Of a DNA stretch of 64,000 nt, positions 8,403 to 17,174 are shown one piece after another (the first letter of the stretch is position 1; each line of letters starts with the position of its first letter). The position numbers and the translations under genes are program-made. Source of the DNA: Streptomyces venezuelae (GTDB taxonomy: Bacteria > Actinomycetota > Actinomycetes > Streptomycetales > Streptomycetaceae); NCBI RefSeq assembly GCF_008642335.1, contig NZ_CP029191.1:620001-684000 (forward strand), in the 5' to 3' direction. The notes beneath the pieces were generated by a model. That model did no database searches. It was not told the DNA's origin and was given only the letters and a program-made list of their open reading frames with translations.

Positions 8403-9595
8403 GCCGCCTCGCCGTCGATCCAGGTGTACGGGAGCGGGCTGAAGCCGTTGAAGCCCTGTGTCATGTAGCTGGTGGCGTAGGCGCCGCAGGACATCACCCA
8501 GACCGGGTCGCCGGAGGCGAGCCCCTTGGGCACCGGCACGAGGCCGTCCTCGTGCGAGTAGGCGTCGTCGCTGTCGCAGGTGGGCCCGGCGACCACGGCC
8601 GGGACGGACTCGGCACCGCGGTGCGAGGGGAAGACCAGCCGGTACTGCAACTGGTCCATTTCGTAGAGGCCGTTGAACTTGCCGCAGCTCAGGTACAGCC
8701 AGTACTGGCGCTCGCCGTCCGGCCTGCGGCGCGCCGAGAGCCGGGAGACATGGGCGCGGATGGCGCCGTGGTCGGCGATGAGGTAGCGGCCCGGCTCGAT
8801 GACGAAGCCCAGGTCGTGTCCGGGCAGCGCGCTCAGGCGTGCCATGCCCTCGCGGATGACGGTGAAGATCTTGTCCATCGGCGGTTCGAGGGTTCTGCCG
8901 TGCTTGTCGCGGTAGCCGAGCGCGGGCAGGCCCCCGCCGAGGTTGACGTGGTCGAGGGCGATGCCGCGGCCCGCGAGCGCGGTCAGCACGTCGGCGATCC
9001 GGTCGAACGCGCCGTTCCAGGCGTCGGCGGTCATCTGCTGCGACCCGACGTGCACGGAGAGGCCCGCGGGCGTGAGCCCCAGGTCGCGTGCCGTCTCCAG
9101 GATCGCGAGGGAGTCCTCGGGCGAGCAGCCGTACTTGTTGCTGAGCCCCCAGAGCGCGCCCTCGCCGGTGGTGGCGAGGCGGCAGAAGACCCGGCTGCCC
9201 GGGGCGTGTTCCGCGACCGCCCGCACGTCCTCCAGGCTGTCGGTCGCGAAGTCCCTGATGCCGAGCCGGAACGCGTCGGCGATGTTCCGGTCGGACTTCA
9301 CGGTGTTGCCGTAGTGCACGCGCCCGATGGGCACGCCCGCCCGCAGCGCCTGCTCCACCTCGATGGGGCTCGCCGCGTCGACGCCGGAGCCGCGCCGGGC
9401 GAGGAGGGCGAGGATCTCGTCGACGGGGCAGGCCTTCATGGCGAAGCGGACGGCGACGCCGGGGAGTTCGCGCAGCAGCGTGTCGTACCCCTCCTCGATG
9501 CCGGGGAGGTCGTAGACGATCTGGTCCTCGGCGGCGGCCGCGAGGGCGTCCAGAAGCGAGGCGCTGTCGGGCCGGTACGTCGTCGTGGTGCTCAC
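8399..9595 (-). CDS. Fold-type III PLP-dependent decarboxylase (ornithine/lysine decarboxylase-like)
   Basis: A 398-residue member of the Orn/DAP/Arg decarboxylase 2 family. The Schiff-base lysine lies in RFAMKACP at about residue 50. Other landmarks are HYGNTVKS, SVHVGSQ, the phosphate-binding LGGGLPALG, VIEPGRYL and the C-terminal GPTCDSDDAY. A Cys-Asp pair followed by Asp is the diamine-type signature of ornithine and lysine decarboxylases, not the CESGD of diaminopimelate decarboxylase. The likely reaction is loss of CO2 from a basic amino acid or a modified one. The GTG start overlaps the DUF6271 stop as GTGA, so translation is coupled. A primary polyamine role is possible, but the neighbours argue for specialised metabolism. 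Confidence 0.88.
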   Translation of the reverse strand: MSTTTTYRPDSASLLDALAAAAEDQIVYDLPGIEEGYDTLLRELPGVAVRFAMKACPVDEILALLARRGSGVDAASPIEVEQALRAGVPIGRVHYGNTVKSDRNIADAFRLGIRDFATDSLEDVRAVAEHAPGSRVFCRLATTGEGALWGLSNKYGCSPEDSLAILETARDLGLTPAGLSVHVGSQQMTADAWNGAFDRIADVLTALAGRGIALDHVNLGGGLPALGYRDKHGRTLEPPMDKIFTVIREGMARLSALPGHDLGFVIEPGRYLIADHGAIRAHVSRLSARRRPDGERQYWLYLSCGKFNGLYEMDQLQYRLVFPSHRGAESVPAVVAGPTCDSDDAYSHEDGLVPVPKGLASGDPVWVMSCGAYATSYMTQGFNGFSPLPYTWIDGEAA

Positions 9596-10911
9596 GCGGG
9601 GGTTCCCGTCGTCGTGAGGGAGCCGATGTCCTGGGCGGCACGCATCAGCGGCTGCCATGCCTCGGTCAGCAGGGCGAAGTCCTCGATGTCGCCGCGTGCC
9701 TCGTCGAGGAGGCGTTCGCGGTGCGCGGCCAGGTGGTCGGCGACGTCCGTGTAGCGGCCGCCGAGCGTGCGGTGGGCGGCGTCGAGGCGGTCGAGGCGCC
9801 GGACGTTCTCCGCCTGGTCGAGTGCGGCGCTCCGCCGGGCGAACTCGGCGATGACGGAGGGACGCACGTGGCCCTGCCCGTCGAGCAGGTCCTCGCCGGC
9901 CTCGGCCATGCGGTCGTAGATGTGGTTGAAGTAGAGCATCGACAGGAGGAACTTCGCGTAGCGGGTCTGGTACGCGAGGAAGCCGGCGTCGGTCCTGCGT
10001 TCCCCGGTGTAGTAGTTGACGATGTTCCTGTTGTGCAGGACGCCGGGCAGGGCGGCGTCGTGGACCAGGTGGATGAGGAAGTAGTCGCTGCCGATGGTGT
10101 CGGTGGCGGGCGGCAGCGGCACGCGCTCGTGCACGTCGTGGAAGCTGATGTTGCACATGTCGACGCGCATCGGGTCGACGAGGCCGAGGAGTGCGTGGTC
10201 GCGCTCGAACGGGTCGGTGCCCGCGCCCCGGAAGGACTCGTCGACCAGCGCCCGCTTCTCGGCGTCGGACCAGTGCTCGGGCGCCCAGAGGCTCACCACG
10301 TCGTGGTACACGTCGGGGTCGATGTGCTGGATCTCGCCGATGTCCACGGAGAGTTCCCCGACGAAGGAGCTGCCCACCATCGCCACGCGCCGGTCGGCGA
10401 GGCACGGGTCGAGAGCGCTCTCCGAAACGCCGTGCGCGGCCTCCCGCGCGGGCTTGCCGAGCGACATGAGCTCGTGGTGCACCGGGAAGACGGGCTCGCC
10501 GTCGACGCTCTGGTAGCGGCTGTCGGAGTCCCTGCGGTGGACGGACTCGCAGCCGAGGGCGCGGGCGACGAGGAAGGCTCGGTTGGTGCAGGCGCCGTAG
10601 GAGAGGCGGTCCGGCAGCATCAGGCCGAGCATCAGCTCGGGCTTGGCGACCTCGGCGCGGTCGATCACGTCACGCAGGAAGTCGCGCTGCGCCGCCTCGT
10701 CGAGGTGGTGCACGACGACGTGCGGCACGTCGGGCAGTGCGGCGACGGCCCGGGTGTGGTCGGCGAACGTGGCGGTGTCGGAGGAGTCCAGGATCAGCAG
10801 GTACGCCTCGACACCGAAGTGCGCGGCCGCGTACGCGGCTTCCTCGCCGATCGCGGCGATGGTCTCGGGGCAGGACCGGTTGGTGGGGAGGGTCAGGCAG
10901 ATGCGTCGCAT
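9592..10911 (-). CDS. DUF6271 family protein, possibly GT-A-like
   Basis: A 439-residue soluble protein that begins MRRICLTLPTNRSC, which I recognise as the DUF6271 N-terminus; no function is established for the family. The first 180 residues look like a Rossmann/GT-A core: two beta-alpha units, then MLPDRLSYGACTNRAFLVAR and RRDSDS, which resembles the metal-binding DxD of nucleotide-sugar or nucleotidyl transferases. The C-terminal half is helical. It overlaps the dioxygenase end by 19 bases and the decarboxylase start by four. It may be the key assembling enzyme of the operon, but that is a guess from context. Confidence 0.78.
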   Translation of the reverse strand: MRRICLTLPTNRSCPETIAAIGEEAAYAAAHFGVEAYLLILDSSDTATFADHTRAVAALPDVPHVVVHHLDEAAQRDFLRDVIDRAEVAKPELMLGLMLPDRLSYGACTNRAFLVARALGCESVHRRDSDSRYQSVDGEPVFPVHHELMSLGKPAREAAHGVSESALDPCLADRRVAMVGSSFVGELSVDIGEIQHIDPDVYHDVVSLWAPEHWSDAEKRALVDESFRGAGTDPFERDHALLGLVDPMRVDMCNISFHDVHERVPLPPATDTIGSDYFLIHLVHDAALPGVLHNRNIVNYYTGERRTDAGFLAYQTRYAKFLLSMLYFNHIYDRMAEAGEDLLDGQGHVRPSVIAEFARRSAALDQAENVRRLDRLDAAHRTLGGRYTDVADHLAAHRERLLDEARGDIEDFALLTEAWQPLMRAAQDIGSLTTTGTPA

Positions 10912-11933
10912 GCGGCTTCCCCGTTCCAGGACTTGAGGCCGAGGAGCTTGGCGCCCAGGTCGTTGAGGGCGGCGGTGCCGTAGCGCAGGGACTCGTGCTT
11001 GTGTGCGTCGCCGAGCAGCGTGGCGTTCCACTCCGGGGTGCTCAGGTTGGACCAGGAGTCGATGCGCGAGCGGCGGAGCTCCTCGTGGGTCTCCAGGGCG
11101 GGCATCATCGAGAGGTACTGGACCGCGCGGACGCCGTCCTTCGAGGTGTTGGGGGCCACGCCGTGGGCCAGCAGACCGTTCCAGATCAGCAGGTCGCCGG
11201 CTTCCAGCTCGGGCCGGACGACGGGCATCTCGTCGCGGTCGATCGCGGGGCGGATGGGGTCACGGCCGTCCGGCTGGAGCGCCTTCCAGCGGTCGAACTG
11301 ACGGAACAGCTCGGGGCAGCACTGGAAGCCGCCGTGGTCCTCGCGGGTGTCGTCGAGGGCGATGATGCCCTGCACGCGCTGGGGCAGCACGCCGAGGGTG
11401 GTGTCGACGTCCCAGTGGAGGTTGATGTCGAAGCCTCGCTCGGTGGGCGCGATCAGGGAGCGCGAGCGGTTCTTGACGTTGGGCGGGTTGAGGTTGAGGC
11501 GGTCCAGGGTGACCCAGAGCTCCTCGCAGTCCCATACGTCGACGAAGGCGTCGTAGACCCGCTGCGTCTGGCGGCTGTCCCAGATGAGCTGGTGGTGGTA
11601 GGCCTCGACGAAGCCGTAGACGTGCAGCTCACGGTCGAGGTCGGAGCGCCACTCGCGCTCCTCGTACCAGGTCTCGGGGCGGCCGCGGTCCAGGCCCTGG
11701 AACTCCCAGGCGAAGTCGAGGAGGTCCTTGGCGGCCTCGCGGGGGATCGCCTGCTTCACGACTATGTAGCCGTACGTCTGCCAGTGGGCGAAGTCCTCCT
11801 CGGAGAGGACGCGCAGGGGCCGGGTCTTCTCGAGGTCGCGCAGCTGGGTCTGGGCCAGGTACGTGTCGGCGTCCGAGCTGAAGTACGGGACGGCGGAGGG
11901 GGCTCGATGGAGGTAGCGGTCACTCGCTGCCAT
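10893..11933 (-). CDS. Phytanoyl-CoA dioxygenase (PhyH) family Fe(II)/2-oxoglutarate oxygenase
   Basis: A 346-residue oxygenase, the first gene of the five-gene operon. The facial triad is visible as HWD in INLHWDVDTT (about residues 184-186) and the distal His in LLAHGVAPNTS, with the 2-oxoglutarate-binding Arg in GVRAVQYLSM. Family members hydroxylate small molecules or amino acids, often free or carrier-bound. I chose ATG 11933 because GGAG lies eight bases upstream; the open frame continues 42 codons further through the promoter and operator region and is not credible as coding. The promoter is at 11992-12020. Confidence 0.88.
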   Translation of the reverse strand: MAASDRYLHRAPSAVPYFSSDADTYLAQTQLRDLEKTRPLRVLSEEDFAHWQTYGYIVVKQAIPREAAKDLLDFAWEFQGLDRGRPETWYEEREWRSDLDRELHVYGFVEAYHHQLIWDSRQTQRVYDAFVDVWDCEELWVTLDRLNLNPPNVKNRSRSLIAPTERGFDINLHWDVDTTLGVLPQRVQGIIALDDTREDHGGFQCCPELFRQFDRWKALQPDGRDPIRPAIDRDEMPVVRPELEAGDLLIWNGLLAHGVAPNTSKDGVRAVQYLSMMPALETHEELRRSRIDSWSNLSTPEWNATLLGDAHKHESLRYGTAALNDLGAKLLGLKSWNGEAACDASA

Positions 11934-11991
11934 GTGGTGCTCCAAGGATCGGTTCTCATCTCCGGCGGCAGATCTCCACGCCGGATCACCA

Positions 11992-12020
11992 AAATGGACT
12001 AGACCAACTCTCCGTGTCAA
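11992..12020 (-). promoter_or_regulatory. Promoter of the dioxygenase operon overlapping a DasR-like (GntR/HutC) operator
   Basis: On the minus strand a perfect TTGACA (12020-12015) is followed after 17-18 bases by CCATTT/CATTTT (12-base AT-rich -10 region, 11997-11991). Bases 11993-12008 on the plus strand read AATGGACTAGACCAAC. The core TGGACTAGACCA matches the DasR-responsive consensus TGGTCTAGACCA at 11 of 12 positions. The site covers the spacer and -10, where a repressor would block RNA polymerase. Confidence 0.6.
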
Positions 12021-12158
12021 CAATTGAATTGGGCGCCTTGGGAGGCAAAAAGGCGACATTTACCCCCAGTTCACTCGCCCGTCATATGTGGATTCGGCAA
12101 AGATCCTGCAGCTCAACTCGCGCCTACCGGCGGGTAGTTGGTCCGGACCACAACAGAA

Positions 12159-12219
12159 GAGGCGCCACCGCACGCGGTGACGCCTCGTGAGACCCGGGGC
12201 AGGAGCAACCCGCCCCGGG
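12159..12219 (-). terminator. Tandem hairpins downstream of the FG-GAP gene
   Basis: The first hairpin met by the minus-strand transcript is CCCGGGGC (12193-12200) with GCCCCGGG (12212-12219). The second is GAGGCG-CACCG with CGGTG-CGCCTC (12159-12186), with a single mismatched pair and loop CACG, followed on the minus strand by TTCTGTTGTGG. They separate the FG-GAP gene from the dioxygenase operon promoter. Confidence 0.65.
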
Positions 12220-12258
12220 GACCTGCTTCTACACGCTGTTACGCACTGTCACGCACCC

Positions 12259-13737
12259 TTACTCGTCGATCGCCGCACCGAACGCCGCGTCCGCGGCCGG
12301 CGCCCCGAGCGAACCGGCCCCGTACGTCCAGGACCCGGCGGCCGTGACCCCGCCGGAGTTCGCCGACAGGACCCACACCACGCCGTCCCCGGTGTTCTCG
12401 CCGGGCGCCGCCGCGAGGAGCCCGAAGCGCCCGTCGCGGTTCGGGTCCGTGAGCCGCACCTGCGCGCCCCACTTGTCGCCCTTCTCGGCCTCGCCGGGGA
12501 TGTCCGCGGAGTTCTGGTCGAACGACTTCGCGCCGCTCGCCGTCATCCCGTTCTCCGAGCCGCGCAGGACCCAGACGGCGCCCGCGTCGGCGACGGTCCC
12601 GATGTCCTCGCCCGGCGCGCCGATCGCCACGTCGGCGTACCCGTCGCCGTTGGTGTCCGCGACCGACAGGTCGGCTCCCCAGCCGTCACCGGGCTCGGCG
12701 ACGCCCGGCACGCCCTCGGCGTCCTGCGTCCACCACTTGGCCTCGTTCACGAGGCCGTCCTCGGTTCCGTAGCGCACGCCGACCAGGCCGCCGGTCATCG
12801 TCTCGCCGCCGTCGTCCGGGGACGCGGGCTCGCCTGTCACGAGGTCGTCGTAGCCGTCGTTGTTGATGTCGCCGGAGGCCGCGACCGGGCCGCCGCGCAG
12901 GTCGTTCTTGTACGTCAGGCCGTCGGCGCCGCCCGCGAACTGCACGGACCAGCCGTGCCCGGGCTCGTCCCCGTCGGTGGTTCCGGAGGCGACGAGGTCC
13001 GCGTAGCCGTTCTTGTCGTAGTCGCCGGTGGTCAGCGACTTGGACACGATCGCGCTCGCGGCGGCCGACCTGCCGAGCCGCTCGGAGGCCTGGCGGCGGA
13101 GCGGCGCCTCGCCCCTGGCCTGCGGCGCGGGCTCGTACACGTACAGGTCCACGTTGTCCCGGTCGAGGACGGCGAGGAGGTCGCCCGGCGTGTCCGCGGT
13201 GAAGTGCGCCGCGGCGAGCCCGAGACCGAACTGCTGGCCCGCGGCGGCGTCCTGGCTCTGCAGCCAGTCGCTGGCAGAGCCGGTGAGTCCCGACTTCGAG
13301 CCCCAGAGGACGGCGACGCCACCGGCGTCCGCCCCTGCGTCGAGGTCCTCACCGGGGATGCCGATGACCGCGTCGTCGTAGCCGTCGCCGTCGAGGTCGC
13401 CGGTGGCGACGGCCTTGCCGAAGTTGTCACCCGCCTCGGCGGCGCCGGAGACGCCGGACGTCGACTGACTGAATCTGGCGACGTTGCTGGTGTTGATGCC
13501 CCCGGTGGAGCCGTACTGGACCGTGACGAGCCCCGCGCCCTTGGCGCCGCTCACCGTGGCGCCCGGGGCGCCCACCAGGACGTCCTCGTATCCGTCGCCG
13601 TTGAAGTCACTGTTGCGGTCGTCGGCCCGGGTGCCCCCAGGGGTGCCGGCGAAGGCGGAGGGGGCGGCGGCGATACCGGCCCCGGTCAGCAGAAGGAACG
13701 ATGCCGCGGCGAGGGCGGCCGAACGGTTCTTGCGCAC
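12259..13737 (-). CDS. Secreted FG-GAP repeat (integrin-like beta-propeller) protein
   Basis: A 492-residue exported protein. The N-terminus has a lysine/arginine-led hydrophobic signal (KNRSAALAAASFLLLTGAG) with a likely cleavage near AFA-GT. At least six FG-GAP blades follow, each with a calcium-loop sequence such as DFNGDGYEDVLVGAPG, DLDGDGYDDAVIGIPGED, DINNDGYDDLVTG and DTNGDGYADVAIGAPGED. Such seven-bladed propellers bind calcium and usually act extracellularly. I chose GTG 13737 because GGAG lies six bases upstream; the 29-codon extension is not signal-like. No enzymatic domain is visible. Confidence 0.88.
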   Translation of the reverse strand: MRKNRSAALAAASFLLLTGAGIAAAPSAFAGTPGGTRADDRNSDFNGDGYEDVLVGAPGATVSGAKGAGLVTVQYGSTGGINTSNVARFSQSTSGVSGAAEAGDNFGKAVATGDLDGDGYDDAVIGIPGEDLDAGADAGGVAVLWGSKSGLTGSASDWLQSQDAAAGQQFGLGLAAAHFTADTPGDLLAVLDRDNVDLYVYEPAPQARGEAPLRRQASERLGRSAAASAIVSKSLTTGDYDKNGYADLVASGTTDGDEPGHGWSVQFAGGADGLTYKNDLRGGPVAASGDINNDGYDDLVTGEPASPDDGGETMTGGLVGVRYGTEDGLVNEAKWWTQDAEGVPGVAEPGDGWGADLSVADTNGDGYADVAIGAPGEDIGTVADAGAVWVLRGSENGMTASGAKSFDQNSADIPGEAEKGDKWGAQVRLTDPNRDGRFGLLAAAPGENTGDGVVWVLSANSGGVTAAGSWTYGAGSLGAPAADAAFGAAIDE

Positions 13738-13913
13738 GAGCGGCTCCTGTGAAGGAAGGTGGCCGGGCAGGCGCGGGGGGTGTCCGGAAAGGGCCCGTTC
13801 CTTGTCCGGCGCCCTGTTCGACACGGGATGGGGCGCCAGGGTTGTACGGGGTTCACGATCTGCTTCCGGAGCGTGTGTTCGCAGTTCCCGGAAGCGTCAC
13901 TTCCCCTCTGCGG

Positions 13914-14825
13914 TCACTTCCACCCGTAGGCGTACGCCGCCACCCAGGTGATCTCCAGTTGTGCGCTGCTGCCGGGTGCGGCCCCCGGCCCTTCCAGGGC
14001 GCTCTCGTTCTGCAGGACCCAGGAGAGCGGGCGGTCCGGGACGCCGCGCGTGTCGTGCCCGGTCTCGCGTCCGTCGACGAAGAACCGGACATGGCCGGGC
14101 GTCCACTCGGTGGAGACGGTGTGCCACGCGGTCCAGTCGTCGGCGCCCGGGTACGCGCCCTGCTCCCCTCCGCCGCAGGGGTGGTGGAAGGCGGTGAGGG
14201 AGCCGGTCCACTCGCCTTCCGGGTGGTCCATCTCGCAGCCGCCGCCGTAGTGCAGCCAGGCCGACTTGTAGCCGGGAGCCGACTTGGTCACCTTGATGCG
14301 TGCGCTGTACTTGCCGTACTTCATCTGCATGACCGCGCGTGGTACCACCGCCGACGCGTGGACGGGCCCTCCGTCGGCGGGCCGCCACATACGGATGCGC
14401 ATCCGGCCGTCGCCGTCCGCCGCAGGCCCCACGCTCACCGTGTCCTCCGGGTGGTAGACGCCCACGACGTCCCGGCCCCGGCCGCCCGCCGTGTCGGGCC
14501 AGCCGGTCGGGTACGCCCACCAGTTGTCCCGGTACGGCCCTTCGAGCCCCGCGCAGTACGCGGCGGAGGTGTCGACATGGTGGTCGCAGTCGCTGAACGC
14601 GCCAAGCGGCACCCGGTCGCCGTTGAAGTCCTCGGCGAGCACCTGCCAGAACGGCCCGCAGTCGCCGACCGGCAGCGCACTCCCCGCCGTGCGGCAGGCG
14701 TCCGCCGGAACCGGCGCTCCCCCCGCGCTCGGAACGCAGAGCAGGACCCCCAGCAACGCCGCGCCGAGCGCCCCGAACACGACCGGCCGCCGACGCCGCC
14801 GTCCGGCCGCAGCATGTGATCCCAT
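13914..14825 (-). CDS. Secreted glycoside hydrolase family 16-like protein
   Basis: A 303-residue exported protein. An Arg-rich N-terminus and hydrophobic segment (FGALGAALLGVLLC) form the signal peptide. The jelly-roll domain shows the beta-glucanase pattern YSARIKVTKSAPGYKSAWL followed by CEMDHPEGEW. EMDHPE fits the ExDxxE catalytic motif of GH16, with the nucleophile and acid/base both present. It would act on extracellular beta-glucan or agar/carrageenan-like polysaccharide; the substrate is not readable. ATG 14825 has GGAGG eight bases upstream. It is divergent from the choice-of-anchor/SpaA gene. Confidence 0.8.
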   Translation of the reverse strand: MGSHAAAGRRRRRPVVFGALGAALLGVLLCVPSAGGAPVPADACRTAGSALPVGDCGPFWQVLAEDFNGDRVPLGAFSDCDHHVDTSAAYCAGLEGPYRDNWWAYPTGWPDTAGGRGRDVVGVYHPEDTVSVGPAADGDGRMRIRMWRPADGGPVHASAVVPRAVMQMKYGKYSARIKVTKSAPGYKSAWLHYGGGCEMDHPEGEWTGSLTAFHHPCGGGEQGAYPGADDWTAWHTVSTEWTPGHVRFFVDGRETGHDTRGVPDRPLSWVLQNESALEGPGAAPGSSAQLEITWVAAYAYGWK

Positions 14826-15038
14826 CGCGCCGCCTCCGCTCCACGGACGCCCCCGCGAGAGGGGCCACGCCTCGTCGAGGGGGGACATCCTCGTGGAGAC
14901 ACGGAGATGCCGCCACACGGACGGCGCAACGCTCGTCCTTTGCAGTGCTCTTCTTATGAAGCGCGGATAGGTTGAACGGTCCCGGACGTCGATCGTGCGA
15001 GCCTCCCCACGTCTCATTTGACCCTCGTGGGAGCTGAT

Positions 15039-17150
15039 GTGCGCGTGACCTTTCCTTCCCTCGTCCGGACCGGGACGAGGTACCTCTGTCTCCTCGGCGT
15101 CGTGGCGGGGACGAGCCTGTCGGCCGTGCCCGTCGCCGAGGCCGCCGCGAAACCCTTGCCCGGCGGCCTCGGCCCGTGCGTGCCGGGCAACTGCCCCGAC
15201 GGCGACTATCCGCCGATCAACAACGGGGGGATCAAGTACCGCGACAACGGCATCAACATCTACGTGGGCGGGGACTTCCTCGTCCGCGAGAAGGCCGCGG
15301 AAGCCGAGGGGCGGGTCGTCGTCCTCGGCGACTTCGACCAGGACAAGGCGGCCGGCGTCAGCGGTGTCTACAACGTCGGCGAGGCCGGCGTCGGCTCCCG
15401 GGTGGCGCCGCCCGTCGGCGCCGACTGGCTCACCGCGGGCGGCGACGTCACCGTCGCCGGCGGGGAGCGGCTCCTCGCCGAGGACGGTGTGGTGCGGTAC
15501 GCGAAGGACGCGAGCGGCACGATCGTCGGCACCAAGCGCAAGGACCCCGACGCCGCCAAGCCCTACATCCCCCTGCGCGACGAACTGACCGCCGCCAGCC
15601 AGTGCTACGCGCACCCCGAGGGCGGCACCCGCACGCCCACCGGAACCGCCACCCACGCGGGCGGCGAGACCCTGTTCCGCGGCGACAACACCTCGATGCT
15701 CCAGGTCTTCAACGTCGACTTCGACCTGATGGGAGGCAGCGGCGGCCAGGAGGGCATCCGCTTCGAGGGCATCCCGGACGGCGCCACGATCCTGGTCAAC
15801 ATCCTCGGCACCAAGCGCACCATCAACACGTACAGCGGCACCATCGACGACAGCAGTCAGCTCAACAAGCTGCGCAGCCGTCTACTGTGGAACTTCCCCG
15901 ACGCCACCTCGGTGGAGGTCAAGGGCACCGGACAGTTCCAGGGCAGCGTCCTGGTCGGCGACCAGGCCTCGATGACGACGGTCAGCGTGCCGGGCATGAA
16001 CGGCCGCTTCTTCACCACGGGCTCGCTCACCCACACCAGCTCGGCGACGGGTGGCGGCGGCCAGGAGTTCCACAACTATCCCTTCCTCGGTGACCTGCCG
16101 GACTGCGCCACCGCGCCTGCCACCGGCGAGGTCAAGGTCGTCAAGACCGACGAGGACGGCGGAAAGCCCCTGAAGGGCGCCGAGTTCGAACTGTGGCGCG
16201 AATCCAACGGCGCAGCCGGACTGCAGACCGGCGGCGACGACCCGGACACGAAGGTCGGCGACCCCTGCGTCACCGAGGCGCAGGGCGAGTGCGCGCGGAC
16301 CGTGCCGCTCGGCACGTACTACTGGCGCGAGACCAAGGCGCCGAAGGGGTACGAGCGCCCCACCCCGAACGTCTTCGGGCCGCTGGAGCTGACCGAGGCG
16401 AACGCCACCGAGGGCGTGTCGGTCCCGGCCACCAACAAGAAGAAGGACGAGCCGTCCGCCAAGGAAGGCCTGGTCTCCGTGGTCAAGAAGGACCAGGACA
16501 CCGGGAAGCCGCTGCCCGGCGCCGTCTTCCAGCTCTGGCGCGAGACCAATGGCACACCCGGCCTCCAGCGGGGCGGCGCGGACCCGGACACCGCCCAGGG
16601 ATCGCCCTGCACGACGAACGCGAACGGCGCCTGCCGCGAAACCGTCAAGCCCGGCACGTACTACTGGGTGGAGACCAAGGCACCGAACGGATACGAGCTC
16701 CCGGACCCGGCGGTCTTCGGACCGCTCGTCCTCACCGAGTCCGACGTCGCGCTCGGAGCCTCCGTCGAGGCGCTGAACCGCAAGCAGGCGAAGCCCGACG
16801 TCCACGGCTCGCTCACGGTCGTCAAGAAGGACAGGAAGACGGGCAGGCCACTGGCCGGCGCGGTCTTCCAGCTCTGGCGCGAGAGCAACGGCACGCCCGG
16901 CCTCCAGACGTCGGGCGCGCGCCGGGACACCCTCGCCGACCGGGGCTGCGCCACGGACGGCCGCGGGCGGTGCGCGTTCCAGGGCCTCACACCCGGCTCG
17001 TACTACCTCAGGGAGACCGCCGTCCCCGACGGTTACGTCATGCCCGCGAAGAGGGTCAGCGGACCGCACAAGGTGACCGGCCACAAGCCCGCCAAGGACG
17101 TCACGGTGACGCTCACCAACCAGCGGGGCGGAGGCAAGAAGGGGAAGTGA
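15039..17150 (+). CDS. Secreted choice-of-anchor A / triple SpaA-repeat protein
   Basis: About 703 residues. A hydrophobic signal ([16 protein letters not shown]) ends near AEA-AAK. Residues roughly 60-345 form a choice-of-anchor A domain with [19 protein letters not shown]. Three homologous prealbumin-like SpaA domains begin at residues 363, 477 and 590. Each has a Lys in VVK, a Glu in YYxxET suitable for an intramolecular isopeptide bond, and a conserved Cys pair about eight residues apart. The protein ends [10 protein letters not shown] with neither LPxTG nor a C-terminal membrane helix. The start is uncertain: GTG 15039 has GGGAG five bases upstream, and TTG 15018, GTG 15027 and GTG 15045 are alternatives. 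Confidence 0.82.
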   Translation: MRVTFPSLVRTGTRYLCLLGVVAGTSLSAVPVAEAAAKPLPGGLGPCVPGNCPDGDYPPINNGGIKYRDNGINIYVGGDFLVREKAAEAEGRVVVLGDFDQDKAAGVSGVYNVGEAGVGSRVAPPVGADWLTAGGDVTVAGGERLLAEDGVVRYAKDASGTIVGTKRKDPDAAKPYIPLRDELTAASQCYAHPEGGTRTPTGTATHAGGETLFRGDNTSMLQVFNVDFDLMGGSGGQEGIRFEGIPDGATILVNILGTKRTINTYSGTIDDSSQLNKLRSRLLWNFPDATSVEVKGTGQFQGSVLVGDQASMTTVSVPGMNGRFFTTGSLTHTSSATGGGGQEFHNYPFLGDLPDCATAPATGEVKVVKTDEDGGKPLKGAEFELWRESNGAAGLQTGGDDPDTKVGDPCVTEAQGECARTVPLGTYYWRETKAPKGYERPTPNVFGPLELTEANATEGVSVPATNKKKDEPSAKEGLVSVVKKDQDTGKPLPGAVFQLWRETNGTPGLQRGGADPDTAQGSPCTTNANGACRETVKPGTYYWVETKAPNGYELPDPAVFGPLVLTESDVALGASVEALNRKQAKPDVHGSLTVVKKDRKTGRPLAGAVFQLWRESNGTPGLQTSGARRDTLADRGCATDGRGRCAFQGLTPGSYYLRETAVPDGYVMPAKRVSGPHKVTGHKPAKDVTVTLTNQRGGGKKGK
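16125..17130 (+). repeat. Three tandem SpaA-domain repeats within the choice-of-anchor gene
   Basis: Units start at 16125, 16467 and 16806. Each is about 330-340 bases, with strongly conserved stretches encoding LWRExNG, GLQ and GTYYW/GSYYL. Units two and three share the longest blocks (AVFQLWRE and NGTPGLQ), which suggests recent duplication. Confidence 0.8.
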
Positions 17151-17170
17151 CCCGCGTTCCGGGCGCGGGT
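17150..17170. terminator. Short hairpin between convergent genes
   Basis: ACCCGCG pairs with CGCGGGT around the loop TTCCGGG. It lies between the convergent stops of the SpaA protein gene and the L,D-transpeptidase gene, and could serve both. Confidence 0.45.
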
Positions 17171-17174
17171 GGCG

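Larger units (their letters stand above)
11934..12258. other. Intergenic region, 325 bases: promoter/operator plus two terminator hairpins
   Basis: The left third carries the dioxygenase-operon leader, promoter and dre-like operator. The middle (12021-12158) is comparatively AT-rich, with CAATTGAATTG, a run of As and no credible open frame. The right part carries the two hairpins of the FG-GAP gene. I see no additional gene. Confidence 0.6.
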
